A stretch of DNA of 12,762 nt, taken from NCBI GenBank assembly GCA_937950065.1, contig CALFEN010000088.1, forward strand, positions 1-12,762. Direction: 5' to 3'. Made by a program: the position numbers and the translations under genes. This DNA is from an uncultured bacterium. GTDB lineage: Bacteria > Patescibacteria > JAEDAM01 > Absconditabacterales > Absconditicoccaceae. The notes beneath the pieces were generated by a model. It saw only the letters and a list, made by a program, of their open reading frames with translations, did no database searches and was not told where the DNA came from. Positions 1 through 7,361 of this stretch are shown here, in pieces (the first letter of the stretch is position 1; the number at the start of each line of letters is the position of its first letter).

Positions 1-579
1 GAACAAGAAATAAATAAAGAAACTCTTTATTATTATTTGTATGCTCCAGAATCAGAATTTAAAAAATCTGTAGTGAAAAAGCTTGTTTCTATTTATAAAA
101 AAGAAGATAATCTGAGTGTATTGTTTGGAGATTATAAGGATCGTGTTGAACGGAAAATAGATCAAGAAATGTCTAAAAGAGAAACTAGAGAGATTCCGGA
201 AGAATTAGATTTTGGACTTGTTGCAAGGATAGATGAAGTATGAATCCCATTAGTCCAGCAGGAAACAAATATAAATGAATTATTGAACTATTATCGTAAA
301 GCTCCTAGTTGGTGAGAATTTAAAGACATAGTAGCAGCAAGGATAGACGAAGTATGAATTCCTTTGTTGAAAACCATAAATGATCAATTTACTTTGGAAA
401 GATGGATAAAAGAATTTCCTATACAGTTACAATTTATAGTTGAAGCCAAAAAAAGGCTTCAGGAAGTGAATACTGAAATAATTAAATTTTTGGGAAAAGC
501 AAAAGAAGTTTTTAATCCATCAAATTCTGCAGACAAAAGTCCAGAAATAGCAGAGGTTTTAGAAAGTTGAGAAAGATAA
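1..579 (+). CDS. Unrecognised helical repeat protein, 5'-truncated
   Basis: The reading frame is open from the first base to a TAA at 577-579, giving the last 192 residues of a protein whose start lies outside the window. Four in-frame TGA codons (241, 313, 355, 568) must be read as Gly. The protein is charged and probably mostly alpha-helical, with no visible signal peptide or membrane segment. It contains internal repeats: ARIDEVGIPL occurs around residues 76-84 and again around 114-122, and a YY..AP...EFK unit occurs around residues 11-22 and again at 97-106. Both copies of VGIP use TGA for the Gly. I do not recognise the family. A strong terminator follows 34 bases after the stop, so this is the last gene of its transcript. 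Confidence 0.75.
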
Positions 580-613
580 TAGTAGAAGCTGTTTACCATA
601 GTTTTGCTGCACA

Positions 614-637
614 ACCTGTCGTAAGGCAGGTTTTTTT
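614..637 (+). terminator. Intrinsic terminator after the first gene
   Basis: A 7-bp stem (ACCTGTC with GGCAGGT, one G-U pair) closes on a GTAA tetraloop of the stable GNRA type and is followed directly by seven T residues. This is a textbook rho-independent terminator for the gene ending at 579. Confidence 0.92.
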
Positions 638-708
638 GTTTATTTAGACCTAGCATTATAGATGTAGCCTGATCAAATTTTTATAAATATTTCTATAAAT
701 TTAGATTT

Positions 709-754
709 TTTACAGAGAACTTACTGTCTATCATTATAAATAGGATGCAAAATG
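709..754 (+). promoter_or_regulatory. Promoter-like repeat, copy 1
   Basis: First of three aligned elements. It has two TTAC half-sites 11 bp apart (TTTAC at 709, CTTAC at 720), then CATTATAAAT, then an ATG exactly 12 bases after the TATAAA block ends. A -35/-10 reading is TTACAG-N16-CATTAT (or N19 to TATAAA). The 18-codon frame that follows (752-808) is probably not a real gene. Confidence 0.5.
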
Positions 755-825
755 AATCTTATTTATACTTCTATGATAGTAGTTCTTGGAACAGAAAAAT
801 ATAAATAATCTTTAAAAGAAGAAAT

Positions 826-871
826 CTTACAGAAAATTTACTATCAATCATTATAAATAGGGTGCAAAATG
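826..871 (+). promoter_or_regulatory. Promoter-like repeat, copy 2
   Basis: Second aligned element, with half-sites CTTAC at 826 and TTTAC at 837 (11-bp period), CATTATAAAT at 849-858 and an ATG at 869. All internal distances equal those of copy 1, and the 3' part (GTGCAAAATGA) is nearly identical to it. It would drive the 57-codon frame 869-1042. Confidence 0.5.
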
Positions 872-1042
872 ATAAACACTATATTTATTGGTAATAATAA
901 TTCTATAAAAGATCGTAAGGAAGTGGTTGTATATCACACAGGAATTTACATTATTATTACATACGATCAATATAATTATAGTGTTAAAATAGTAACATGT
1001 GTTATATATAATGTTGTGGGTAGTAAAATGGTTATCAATTAG
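869..1042 (+). CDS. Possible small protein behind repeat promoter copy 2
   Basis: An open frame of 57 codons ending in TAG that starts at the conserved ATG of repeat copy 2. The start would lie only about 5 bases from the predicted transcription start, so translation would be leaderless or nearly so, and no Shine-Dalgarno is present. The product would be rich in Ile, Val, Asn and Tyr, with a hydrophobic middle (residues ~19-31). No family is recognised. In such AT-rich DNA a frame of this length can occur by chance. The case for it rests only on its position behind the promoter-like repeat. Confidence 0.25.
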   Translation: MINTIFIGNNNSIKDRKEVVVYHTGIYIIITYDQYNYSVKIVTCVIYNVVGSKMVIN

Positions 1043-1075
1043 GATAAAAAAGATTAAATTACTAAACTAAAAAAT

Positions 1076-1121
1076 CTTACACAAATCTTACTACCAATCA
1101 TTATAAATAACACACACAATG
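1076..1121 (+). promoter_or_regulatory. Promoter-like repeat, copy 3, for the LTxxQ gene
   Basis: Third aligned element and the one directly upstream of the LTxxQ gene, so the probable promoter of that gene. Half-sites CTTAC at 1076 and 1087 form an 11-bp direct repeat. CATTAT lies at 1099-1104 and TATAAA at 1102-1107. Spacing matches copies 1 and 2 base for base, but the 3' part has diverged (ACACACAATG). Predicted transcription start is near 1114, giving a leader of ~40 bases. Read on the other strand, the half-sites are GTAAG-N6-GTAAG, close to the GTAAA-N4-8-GTAAA box of E. coli CpxR. Regulator identity is inference. Confidence 0.55.
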
Positions 1122-1156
1122 AAAAATTACCTTTTAAATCTTAATTCATTAAACAG

Positions 1157-2347
1157 ATGAATGCAAAAAAACTTTTAATTGTGCCTTTGGTGGCTTGAGC
1201 CGTAGTAGTAGGCGCGATCTCTTTAGCAAATGAATATGGAAAAACTTATCAAAGTGTAAGTGACACTGTCAAAGCAGATTTCCAATCTGGAAGTGGTCAT
1301 TTCCAATGAACAGGTGCTAGAGAATTGTGAGTCCTTTCACAATATATAGATTACACTAACTTAACCGATGATCAGAAAACAGCAATCAAAACATTGATGG
1401 AAGATCATCAGACAAAAGTAAAAGCACTTATGGATAGTGCAAAAGATACAACTTGAGACGACGCTAAAACTGCTCTCAAAACTCAAATGGAAACTCTTAG
1501 AAAAGAATTGTTGGAAAGTCTAAAGACTTATGTATCTAGCGATAAACAAGATGCGTTTCAAACATTTATAGATAGTGATCAATCTTTGATGATGGGAGGT
1601 AAACGTGGATGAAAATGAGGAATGTGAATGTGATTTGGTAACGGTGAAATGTGATCTTGAGATATGTCACAGATGAAAGAATATGGAATTCTAGGAAGGT
1701 TTGTAGATACTGATTCTCTTACCGATGATCAGAAAACAGAGATTAAATCATTGATAGAATCTCAAAAAGAAGAAATGCAGGCTTTGAGAAAGAAACAACT
1801 TGAAGCACTCAAGACTTATGTGTCTTCTGATAAACAAGCTGAATTCCAAACTCTTATAGATTCAGGAGAAAATATGATGATGTGAGAATGACGTGGATGA
1901 ATGGGCGGTAGACATGGATGAAAATGAGGAATGTGAGAAATGTGAGCTATGAGATTTATAGATATGACTAGTTTGACTGATGATCAAAAAACAGCAATCA
2001 AAACATTGATGGAAGATCATCAGACAAAAGTAAAGGCGTTACTTGACAGTGCAAAAGATGCAACTTGAGATGATGCTAAAACTGCTCTCAAAACTCAAAT
2101 GGAAACTTTGAGAAAGTCATTCTTGGAAAGTTTAAAGACTTATGTATCTAGTGATAAACAAACAGAATTCCAGACATATATAGATAATATTGGTCAGGAA
2201 CCAGAATGACAACCAGATGATCAATGACCAGACGGTGCAGGTCCTGATATGTGAAACCCAGACGATCAATCAGCTCCACAAGCTACATGAACTGACGATC
2301 AAGAAGTACAAGAAATTGTAGATTCTGTAGATACTTCTACAAACTAA
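1157..2347 (+). CDS. Exported protein with three Spy/CpxP-like LTxxQ domains
   Basis: 396 residues, ending in TAA, with TGA read as Gly at many positions. Residues 1-4 are MNAK and a hydrophobic segment (about 5-24) follows, typical of a signal peptide or membrane anchor. Three copies of a ~75-85 residue helical domain follow, each opening with LTDDQ (L at 69, 188 and 273) and each ending with a KTYVSSDKQ..FQT block. The LTxxQ motif and helical pattern match the periplasmic Spy/CpxP family, whose members act as envelope chaperones or stress sensors; that role here is inference. Two linkers are very rich in Gly, Met, Arg and Lys, and their Gly codons are largely TGA. The C-terminal ~50 residues are acidic and rich in Pro, Gln and Asp. 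Domains 1 and 3 are almost identical in DNA while domain 2 is more diverged. The start was chosen because it directly precedes the signal segment; there is no clear Shine-Dalgarno. A terminator follows. Confidence 0.85.
1361..1500 (+). repeat. Intragenic duplication, copy A (LTxxQ domain 1)
   Basis: Matches 1973-2112 without gaps at an offset of 612 bases (204 codons, in frame). From GATGATCA onward about 58 bases differ at a single position, and a TGA Gly codon sits at the same place in both copies. Domain 2 of the same protein is clearly less similar in DNA, so the pair arose by recent duplication or was kept alike by gene conversion. Confidence 0.85.
1973..2112 (+). repeat. Intragenic duplication, copy B (LTxxQ domain 3)
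   Basis: Partner of the repeat at 1361-1500. Similarity continues more weakly beyond 2112 to the end of the domain (AAGACTTATGTATCTAG and so on), a segment also shared in part with domain 2. Confidence 0.85.
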
Positions 2348-2370
2348 TAAACTGCGATTCTAAAAATATT

Positions 2371-2400
2371 AAAAATCACTCCATTTAGGAGTGGTTTTTT
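2371..2400 (+). terminator. Intrinsic terminator of the LTxxQ gene
   Basis: CACTCC and GGAGTG form a 6-bp core stem around an ATTTA loop, extended by a T-G and two A-T pairs, and followed by six T residues. It lies 24 bases after the stop at 2347. Confidence 0.92.
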
Positions 2401-2412
2401 CTTTATAGACGG

Positions 2413-2443
2413 AAAAGGATACGGGGGTTGCCCGTATCCTTTT
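2413..2443 (-). terminator. Hairpin terminator of the small minus-strand gene
   Basis: A perfect 13-bp inverted repeat (AAAAGGATACGGG with its complement) around a 5-base loop. The stop codon of the minus-strand gene (2442-2444) overlaps the base of the stem. On the minus strand the stem ends in TTTT, a short U-tract, so it can act as that gene's terminator. It also lies just beyond the LTxxQ terminator and may serve as a second stop for plus-strand readthrough. Confidence 0.75.
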
Positions 2444-2738
2444 AATGCCATTGCACCATAGGAAAACCGTTTTTTTGATGTTCTGACGATTTTTTTTGAA
2501 TTTGCTGTTCGACGAGCTCCATTTTTTTGAGGAGAACCTCCAATTCATTTTGTTTTTTTGATATCTCTGCTGTCAAATTGTTTTTTTGAGATATCAAATA
2601 GTCTAGACTTTTGGATGTTTTAAGAGATAGATAGCAAAGTATTCCTATCCCTGCAAAAATGATAAAGCAGATTATAATTAGTATCTTCTGTATCTTCTTC
2701 AGTCTGAGGTCTAGTTGTTTTCGGGATTCGTCGTCCAT
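2442..2738 (-). CDS. Small membrane-anchored coiled-coil protein
   Basis: 98 residues ending in TAA. The N-terminus is charged (MDDESRKQLDLRLKKIQK). One membrane helix spans about residues 19-39 (ILIIICFIIFAGIGILCYL). A Glu/Lys/Leu/Gln-rich stretch at about 50-88 has the heptad look of a coiled coil. By the positive-inside rule the N-terminus would be cytoplasmic and the coiled coil outside. The layout recalls small division or envelope proteins such as FtsL/DivIC, but I see no specific family motif. The start is fixed by a perfect GGAGG five bases upstream, which is unusual here because the neighbouring genes lack a clear Shine-Dalgarno. The frame contains no TGA codons, and its Gly codons are GGN. 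It stands alone between terminators on both sides. Confidence 0.8.
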   Translation of the reverse strand: MDDESRKQLDLRLKKIQKILIIICFIIFAGIGILCYLSLKTSKSLDYLISQKNNLTAEISKKQNELEVLLKKMELVEQQIQKKSSEHQKNGFPMVQWH

Positions 2739-2743
2739 GTCGT

Positions 2744-2748
2744 CCTCC
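2744..2748 (-). promoter_or_regulatory. Strong Shine-Dalgarno (GGAGG)
   Basis: On the minus strand GGAGG lies 5 bases before the ATG at 2738. It decides the start of the small coiled-coil gene and is the only canonical Shine-Dalgarno I see before a gene in this window. Confidence 0.8.
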
Positions 2749-2786
2749 GTTGACTATTGTTATTCAAAAAATATCTTTAGTTAGAT

Positions 2787-2822
2787 GCTACCTTAAAATA
2801 AGTTTTATATATTTTTGGTAGC
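2787..2822 (-). repeat. Inverted repeat in the leader of the small minus-strand gene
   Basis: GCTACC at 2787-2792 and GGTAGC at 2817-2822 are perfect complements separated by 24 AT-rich bases, some of which can extend the stem. No T-run follows on either strand, so it is not a terminator. It sits about 50-85 bases upstream of the start codon at 2738 and could be a leader structure or a regulator site. Confidence 0.35.
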
Positions 2823-2863
2823 TTTAGACTTTTATAATTATCTGACTTCAAAAATCAAACTTA

Positions 2864-2891
2864 ATTATATCAAATAAATAGATATCTATTT
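2864..2891 (-). promoter_or_regulatory. Candidate promoter with 16-bp palindrome
   Basis: On the minus strand a TATAAT lies at 2864-2869, with a perfect palindrome AAATAGATATCTATTT at 2876-2891 just upstream, covering the spacer and most of the weak -35 position (CAAATA). This would be a promoter of the small coiled-coil gene with a dyad operator. The AT-rich background makes chance TATAAT matches likely. Confidence 0.35.
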
Positions 2892-2964
2892 GTACTTAAA
2901 AGTTATATAATACATATTACAAATTAATAAATTTTGACTGAAATTTCTAGATTTTATATATTAA

Positions 2965-2991
2965 AAAAAGACGTACAAGCTACGTCTTTTT
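2965..2991 (-). terminator. Bidirectional terminator after the PBP gene
   Basis: AAAAAGACGTA and its complement form an 11-bp stem around CAAGC. On the minus strand the hairpin ends in a run of seven T residues, 17 bases past the PBP stop (3009-3011). On the plus strand it ends in TTTTT, so it can act both ways. Confidence 0.9.
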
Positions 2992-3008
2992 ATATTATTA
3001 AATATTTT

Positions 3009-6000
3009 TTATTCTTTTAGAGTAACGTTTCCTTTCCCGATATTATCAAAACTATCATATATCTCATAGGATACTCATGCTAGACTTTTAATGTCAAATT
3101 CTACAACATTTCAGTTAAATTTGGTTATAGTCGCTCAATCTTGGTATATTATTCATCATTTGACACTCGATTCATCGTCTTTGAATACCAGTCATATGTG
3201 ATAAGTTCAGTCGTCTTTTTTGGTTACTTTTACTCATTCTTTCACTAGATAAGGAGGATTTGTTTCTTTATCTACTATGTTTATACTCAAAGTTTTTGTG
3301 GAATATTCTCAATTTTTATCAATAGCTTTGAAAGTCACATTGGCTCTTCATATATCTATATTCTTTGGAACTTCAACAGTTTTTACTTCGGATATATCAG
3401 TAGCATTATATGCAAATGTATTTGCCAAAGTATTATTTACATATATCTCAACTTTTTTTATTGTTTGGGATGATTTTGCACTATACCATACACTAAAAGA
3501 ACGAGATACTGTAGCATTATTTTTTGGATTAAATACAGTTAGTTTAATGTCTGAATTATTTGATCATGAATTTACTGAAGATTCTCATCGACGATCACAT
3601 TCGTTCTGTGGTCCTTTATCCAAATATAATTGTTTTCCTATTACTTCTCCATAAGAGGTTAGTCATCATGATACCCACCGATTTCTAACGTCAGCAATAT
3701 CCCTTTCTGTAATACTATAAGGTTTTATCACATAAGCTTCTTTAATTCGATTATCAGGGGTGCTTGATGAAAGTTTTCCATCACACAGTCAGTCTATTTC
3801 TATTTTTGTAGCGGTATCGTCTGTTTCATTAGGTAAATTTTCCAACCGTCAGATGGTATTTACTATAAGTCATACAGGAGTAGTATTTGTGGCAAGTTTT
3901 CAGCTTAATTTGGAAATAGCAACAGTTTTTATATCTTTTTCTTCCATATCTTCTTTTTTGATATATCCAGCTTTTTGCATAGTCCCAAAGAATGTTTTCC
4001 AAGCGTCAGCATTAAGCCATCATCAGTATGCTTCTACATTCATAGGTTCTCATTTGGTATTTCAAGCCCAGTATATTGCGACTTTGGAAGGGGTATATGC
4101 TACCATCCAACCATCTCTTGGAAGCTGTTTTCAATTCTTTAATTTTAAATCTGTGGTTCCACTTTTTGTAGCGACAGGGAATCATTCATAATTGTATGTT
4201 GGTACCCAGCCTGGAGGGAAGTTACTTTTATCGGAAAGTGTTTTCCATATCATATATGCTACTCAAGAAGGAATTCTTTGTTTTTCAATTTTTGAACTTT
4301 TTTTATAAATCAGAGATCAGTCAGGACCTCTTATTTCTAGTATAGGATCTACAGCGGCAGGTTGTCATAAGGCACTTAAATTCGAGAAAGCTGTTGCTAA
4401 TTCTATCATTTTTACTTCTCAAGCTCAAATAGCAAGAGGGTATCCATAATTTATTTTTCTGCTCAAAGTTGTTATCCCAAGTTCTTCCAAAAAATCTTTT
4501 ACAGCGTCTTCTTGTCATGCAGCAAAGTACATTTTGATAGCAGGAATATTTCTACTGTATGCCAAAGCCTTTTTTAGACTCATCATCCCCAAAAATTTTC
4601 CATCAGCATTATTAGGCTTATTTTCTCATATTTTAAACGGGATATCAAAGACAGGAGTATCTATTGTAAATCAATTTTTTAGAATAGCCAACGCATAAAC
4701 AAATGGTTTGATACTTGATCAAGGTTGTCTTTCAGCCTGTACCATATCTACTTTCCCGTCTATAGTTTCATTTTCATAATTTGCAGACCCAACATATGCT
4801 AGTATATCACCATTTTTACTGTCCAAATATATCATAGACGAATTGTTTCCTCATCTTGCTATTATATAGTCCATATTCTTTTTTATACTGCTTTCAGCAA
4901 GTTTTTGCATATTGTAATCTAGAGAAGTAGTGATTGTTAGTCATCATTTTTTTAATAAGTCTTCTCCGTATTTATTCTGGAGTTCGTCCATTACCCGGAA
5001 TACGAAATGAGGAGCTTTTATATCTATTTTTACTTTATTGAATTTATAATCCAGTCCTGATATAAATACTTTTTTCATAGTATCTTGATCAATATATCAG
5101 TCCTCAAACATCCTTCCTATTCAAACATCCTTTCTTCATGTCTGATAGGTTAAATGATAATTTTGTTCATTGTATGTAAAATCAAAATCGAGTAGTCCAG
5201 CCAGATATTTTAGAAATGCGTTAGTTTCCTTATTGAAACTAAAAGTAGAATCATTTATTTTTGTAGTTATTTCTTTTATAGCCTTATCTTTTATTCATCA
5301 TGTTAGTGGAACTTCAGCTCCCTGCAGATCTTTTATTATTATCTTTCCCATAACAGTATCTTTTTTTGTATAGGGATTGTATAAGGTAGGAGATTGAGGA
5401 ATTCATGCTAGTATACATGATTGTAATACATCAAGGTTTTGAGCGGAAGTTCCAAAATATGTTTGGGAAGCTGCTTCTATTCAGTATGCATTATTCCCGA
5501 GGAATATATGGTTTAGATACATCTCAATGATTTTTTCTTTTACTTTCCTGTCAAGGTCGGTGCTTGATAGGTTTGGGTACTTGCTTTTCAAAGAATTTTT
5601 TATGTAGTCGTTTAGTTGCATAGCCAAAACTATTTCTTTGAGTTTTCTTTTTATAGTTTTGTCTCTGGAAAGCAGAAAATCTTTGATAATCTGTTGTGTA
5701 AGTGTAGAACCACCGTGAGCACTTCATCATAGATTAGTAACATCATGAATTCAAGCTCTGATGATTCAGTTTATATCTACTCAAGGATTAGTCCAAAAAT
5801 TTTTATCTTCTACAGCAATTATAGCGTTGATCATATTTTTGGAAATTTTTTCGTATCAAACATATTTCCTGTTTTCTTCAAAAATTTTGTAAAGTTCCAC
5901 TCCATTTCTATCTTTTATGACAGAAGCTTGAGAAAAACTTATATTTTCTATTTTTGATATAGGAGGCAGTTCTTTCAATATATTTATATTAAACCATACA

Positions 6001-6146
6001 AGTGCCGCCACAATAGGAATAAATACTATAAATATGAATAAGAAGAAAAATAAGGTTATTGGAAATTTTTTCTTGTTTTTTTTGTAAGAAGATTTCCTAA
6101 AAGAAGCAAGCTTAACTCTTTTAAATTTTTTTTTGAAAGTTATCAT
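3009..6146 (-). CDS. Class A penicillin-binding protein (PBP1A/1B type)
   Basis: 1045 residues with TGA as Gly, continuous from ATG (6144-6146) to TAA (3009-3011). A basic cytoplasmic tail (1-30) leads to a membrane helix (about 31-53). The GT51 glycosyltransferase domain shows EDKNF (catalytic Glu113), GGSTLTQQ (Ser147), RKLKE (Glu171) and EMYLNHIFLG. The transpeptidase domain shows all three motifs: SSIK with nucleophile Ser477 and Lys480, SRN (Ser531, Asn533) and KSGTT (Lys661). Their glycines include TGA codons, such as the one just before Ser477. It polymerises and crosslinks peptidoglycan outside the membrane. Past about residue 780 there is a long beta-rich, Asn/Thr/Ser-rich C-terminal region that looks like one or two Ig-like domains, making the protein longer than most class A PBPs. 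In GT motif 1 (EDxxFxxHxG) the usual His is Asn. The gene follows the CHAP gene by 15 bases and ends at a strong terminator. Confidence 0.95.
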
Positions 6147-6161
6147 TATTTTTAGGGATTA

Positions 6162-7235
6162 TTACATATATATGTATCAAATAATAGAGCTGTTTATGCC
6201 TACCCATCTTCTGGTAACCACAAACCTTCAAGCAGCATTCATATCTTCTACGAGAATTTTATTATTTTTATAATCAATATCTATAACTATTCATACATGT
6301 CAGTATCCACTGTATCTTCATCCTGCACTACTAAATACTACTATAGCACCATTTCTTGCAGTTTTACCTACACTGTATCCAGCAGCTTTTGCATTAGAAT
6401 ACCATGAAATAGCGTTACCTCCCCAAAGTCTTTTTTGTTTACCATCGGAAGCATATGGGAATTTTTTGATAGCAACGTACCGAGTACAGTAACCGCGGCT
6501 AAATCAGTTCCGTACGCTTGGATTGTAGTACCATCTAGAAACTGTACTAGAACCTCCACTACTTGAATATCTAGTTGTACTTGGTGTAGCAGCTTTCTTT
6601 GTAGTAGTTTTTGAAGTTGTTTTTCCTGTATTTTTAGTAGTAGCCTTTGCTATAGGTGTTTGTACTACAGGAGGTTGAACTACTTTTATTAGTCAAATAT
6701 TTCTTGCTTGATCTTCAGTAATAGGTATAAAAATTTCTTCTTCTTTTTCTACTACATAATTTGGATCAGAGATATAGTTAAGTTCCATCAAATCATCTAG
6801 ACTTAATTTATATTTTGCGGCAAAATCTTTTAAATTTGTAGATTCTGGCATGTCATAAATTATTCAATCCTGCTCTGAAATTACAAGTTTATCTCAAATT
6901 TTCACAGAGTTCTTTTTCAAAGAATTGATGTTTTTTAAATGCGAAACTGTAGTTCAGAATTTTGTAGAGATACTTGAAAGAGTGTCTCAAGGCTGAACTA
7001 TATAAGTAAATTTGCCACTATCGCTATCATCGAAGATGGCTACATTATCAAGAGAAATATATCATTCATCTTGATAATCTTTTATTTGTAGAAAAGCAGC
7101 GTTCACTCAATTAAACTTTTCTTGTATGCTGTATTTATCTGCTGCAATTATCACGTAACAAAATCAAAACAAAAAGGAAGTTGATAAAAGAACATTTAAA
7201 ACATTCTTTTTATATCTTTTTTTGATTAAATACAT
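6162..7235 (-). CDS. LysM-CHAP cell-wall hydrolase
   Basis: 357 residues with TGA as Gly, from ATG (7233-7235) to TAA (6162-6164). The basic N-terminus with a hydrophobic stretch (about 13-30) is a signal peptide or anchor. A LysM domain follows at about 75-118 (YIVQPGDTLSSIS), then a second, weaker LysM-like unit at about 129-172. A Thr/Lys/Ala-rich linker (about 185-220) leads to a C-terminal CHAP domain (about 235-350) with GYCT (catalytic Cys250), RNGAIVVFS, GHV (His313) and the EDMNAAG block. CHAP enzymes are amidases or endopeptidases that cut peptidoglycan, and LysM binds it. In this context it likely remodels the wall alongside the PBP gene 15 bases downstream. No Shine-Dalgarno is visible. 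The tRNA-Ser gene ends only 18 bases upstream on the same strand, so both may share a transcript. Confidence 0.92.
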
Positions 7236-7253
7236 TTTAATTTTTTTTATAAA

Positions 7254-7343
7254 TGGCGGAGAGAGAGGGATTCGAACCCACGGTCCGCTCGCACGGACAA
7301 CTGTTTTCAAGACAGCCGCATTCAACCACTCTGCCATCTCTCC
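7254..7343 (-). tRNA. tRNA-Ser (anticodon UGA)
   Basis: A complete class II tRNA. It has a 7-bp acceptor stem GGAGAGA/TCTCTCC, G discriminator and encoded CCA (7254-7256). The anticodon stem is CTGT/ACAG with loop CTTGAAA, anticodon TGA at 7307-7309. The long variable arm (GTCCG/CGGAC) is typical of tRNA-Ser, and the T loop is TTCGAAT. It decodes UCA and other UCN codons. It is not the tRNA that reads UGA as Gly, which would need anticodon UCA. The T stem (GTGGG/CCCTC) shows one U-U mismatch at its second pair, perhaps tolerated. Confidence 0.97.
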
Positions 7344-7361
7344 AAAATTGACATAAAATTT

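Larger units (their letters stand above)
640..1156. other. Gene-poor stretch with three promoter-like repeats
   Basis: About 500 bases without a convincing long gene. The content is AT-rich. The stretch holds three copies of a ~46-bp element (from 709, 826 and 1076) that look like promoters. Each is followed at a fixed distance by an ATG that opens a short frame: 752-808 (18 codons), 869-1042 (57 codons) and 1119-1178 (19 codons, through a TGA). No RNA gene or mobile element is visible. Confidence 0.6.

Noticed and set aside
459..656. Minus-strand open frame of 65 codons
   Set aside because: It overlaps the end of the first gene and its terminator, and has no sign of its own function.
709..1121. 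CRISPR array
   Set aside because: Only three copies with unequal spacing (117 and 250 bases between starts), imperfect repeats and a promoter-like structure.
3277..4191. Plus-strand open frames at 3277-3654 and 3760-4191
   Set aside because: They are antisense to the PBP gene, whose reading frame with all active-site motifs is continuous across them.
6368..6559. Minus-strand 63-codon frame with its own ATG
   Set aside because: It is a shifted frame inside the CHAP domain; the frame carrying GYCT and GHV is the real one.
7307..7309. tRNA with TGA in its anticodon as the UGA-reading tRNA
   Set aside because: The anticodon UGA pairs with UCA (Ser). Reading UGA codons needs anticodon UCA. The long variable arm confirms tRNA-Ser.
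7348..7353. Plus-strand TTGACA as a promoter -35
   Set aside because: No acceptable -10 lies 15-19 bases downstream, and it would point from the tRNA into a long gene-free region.
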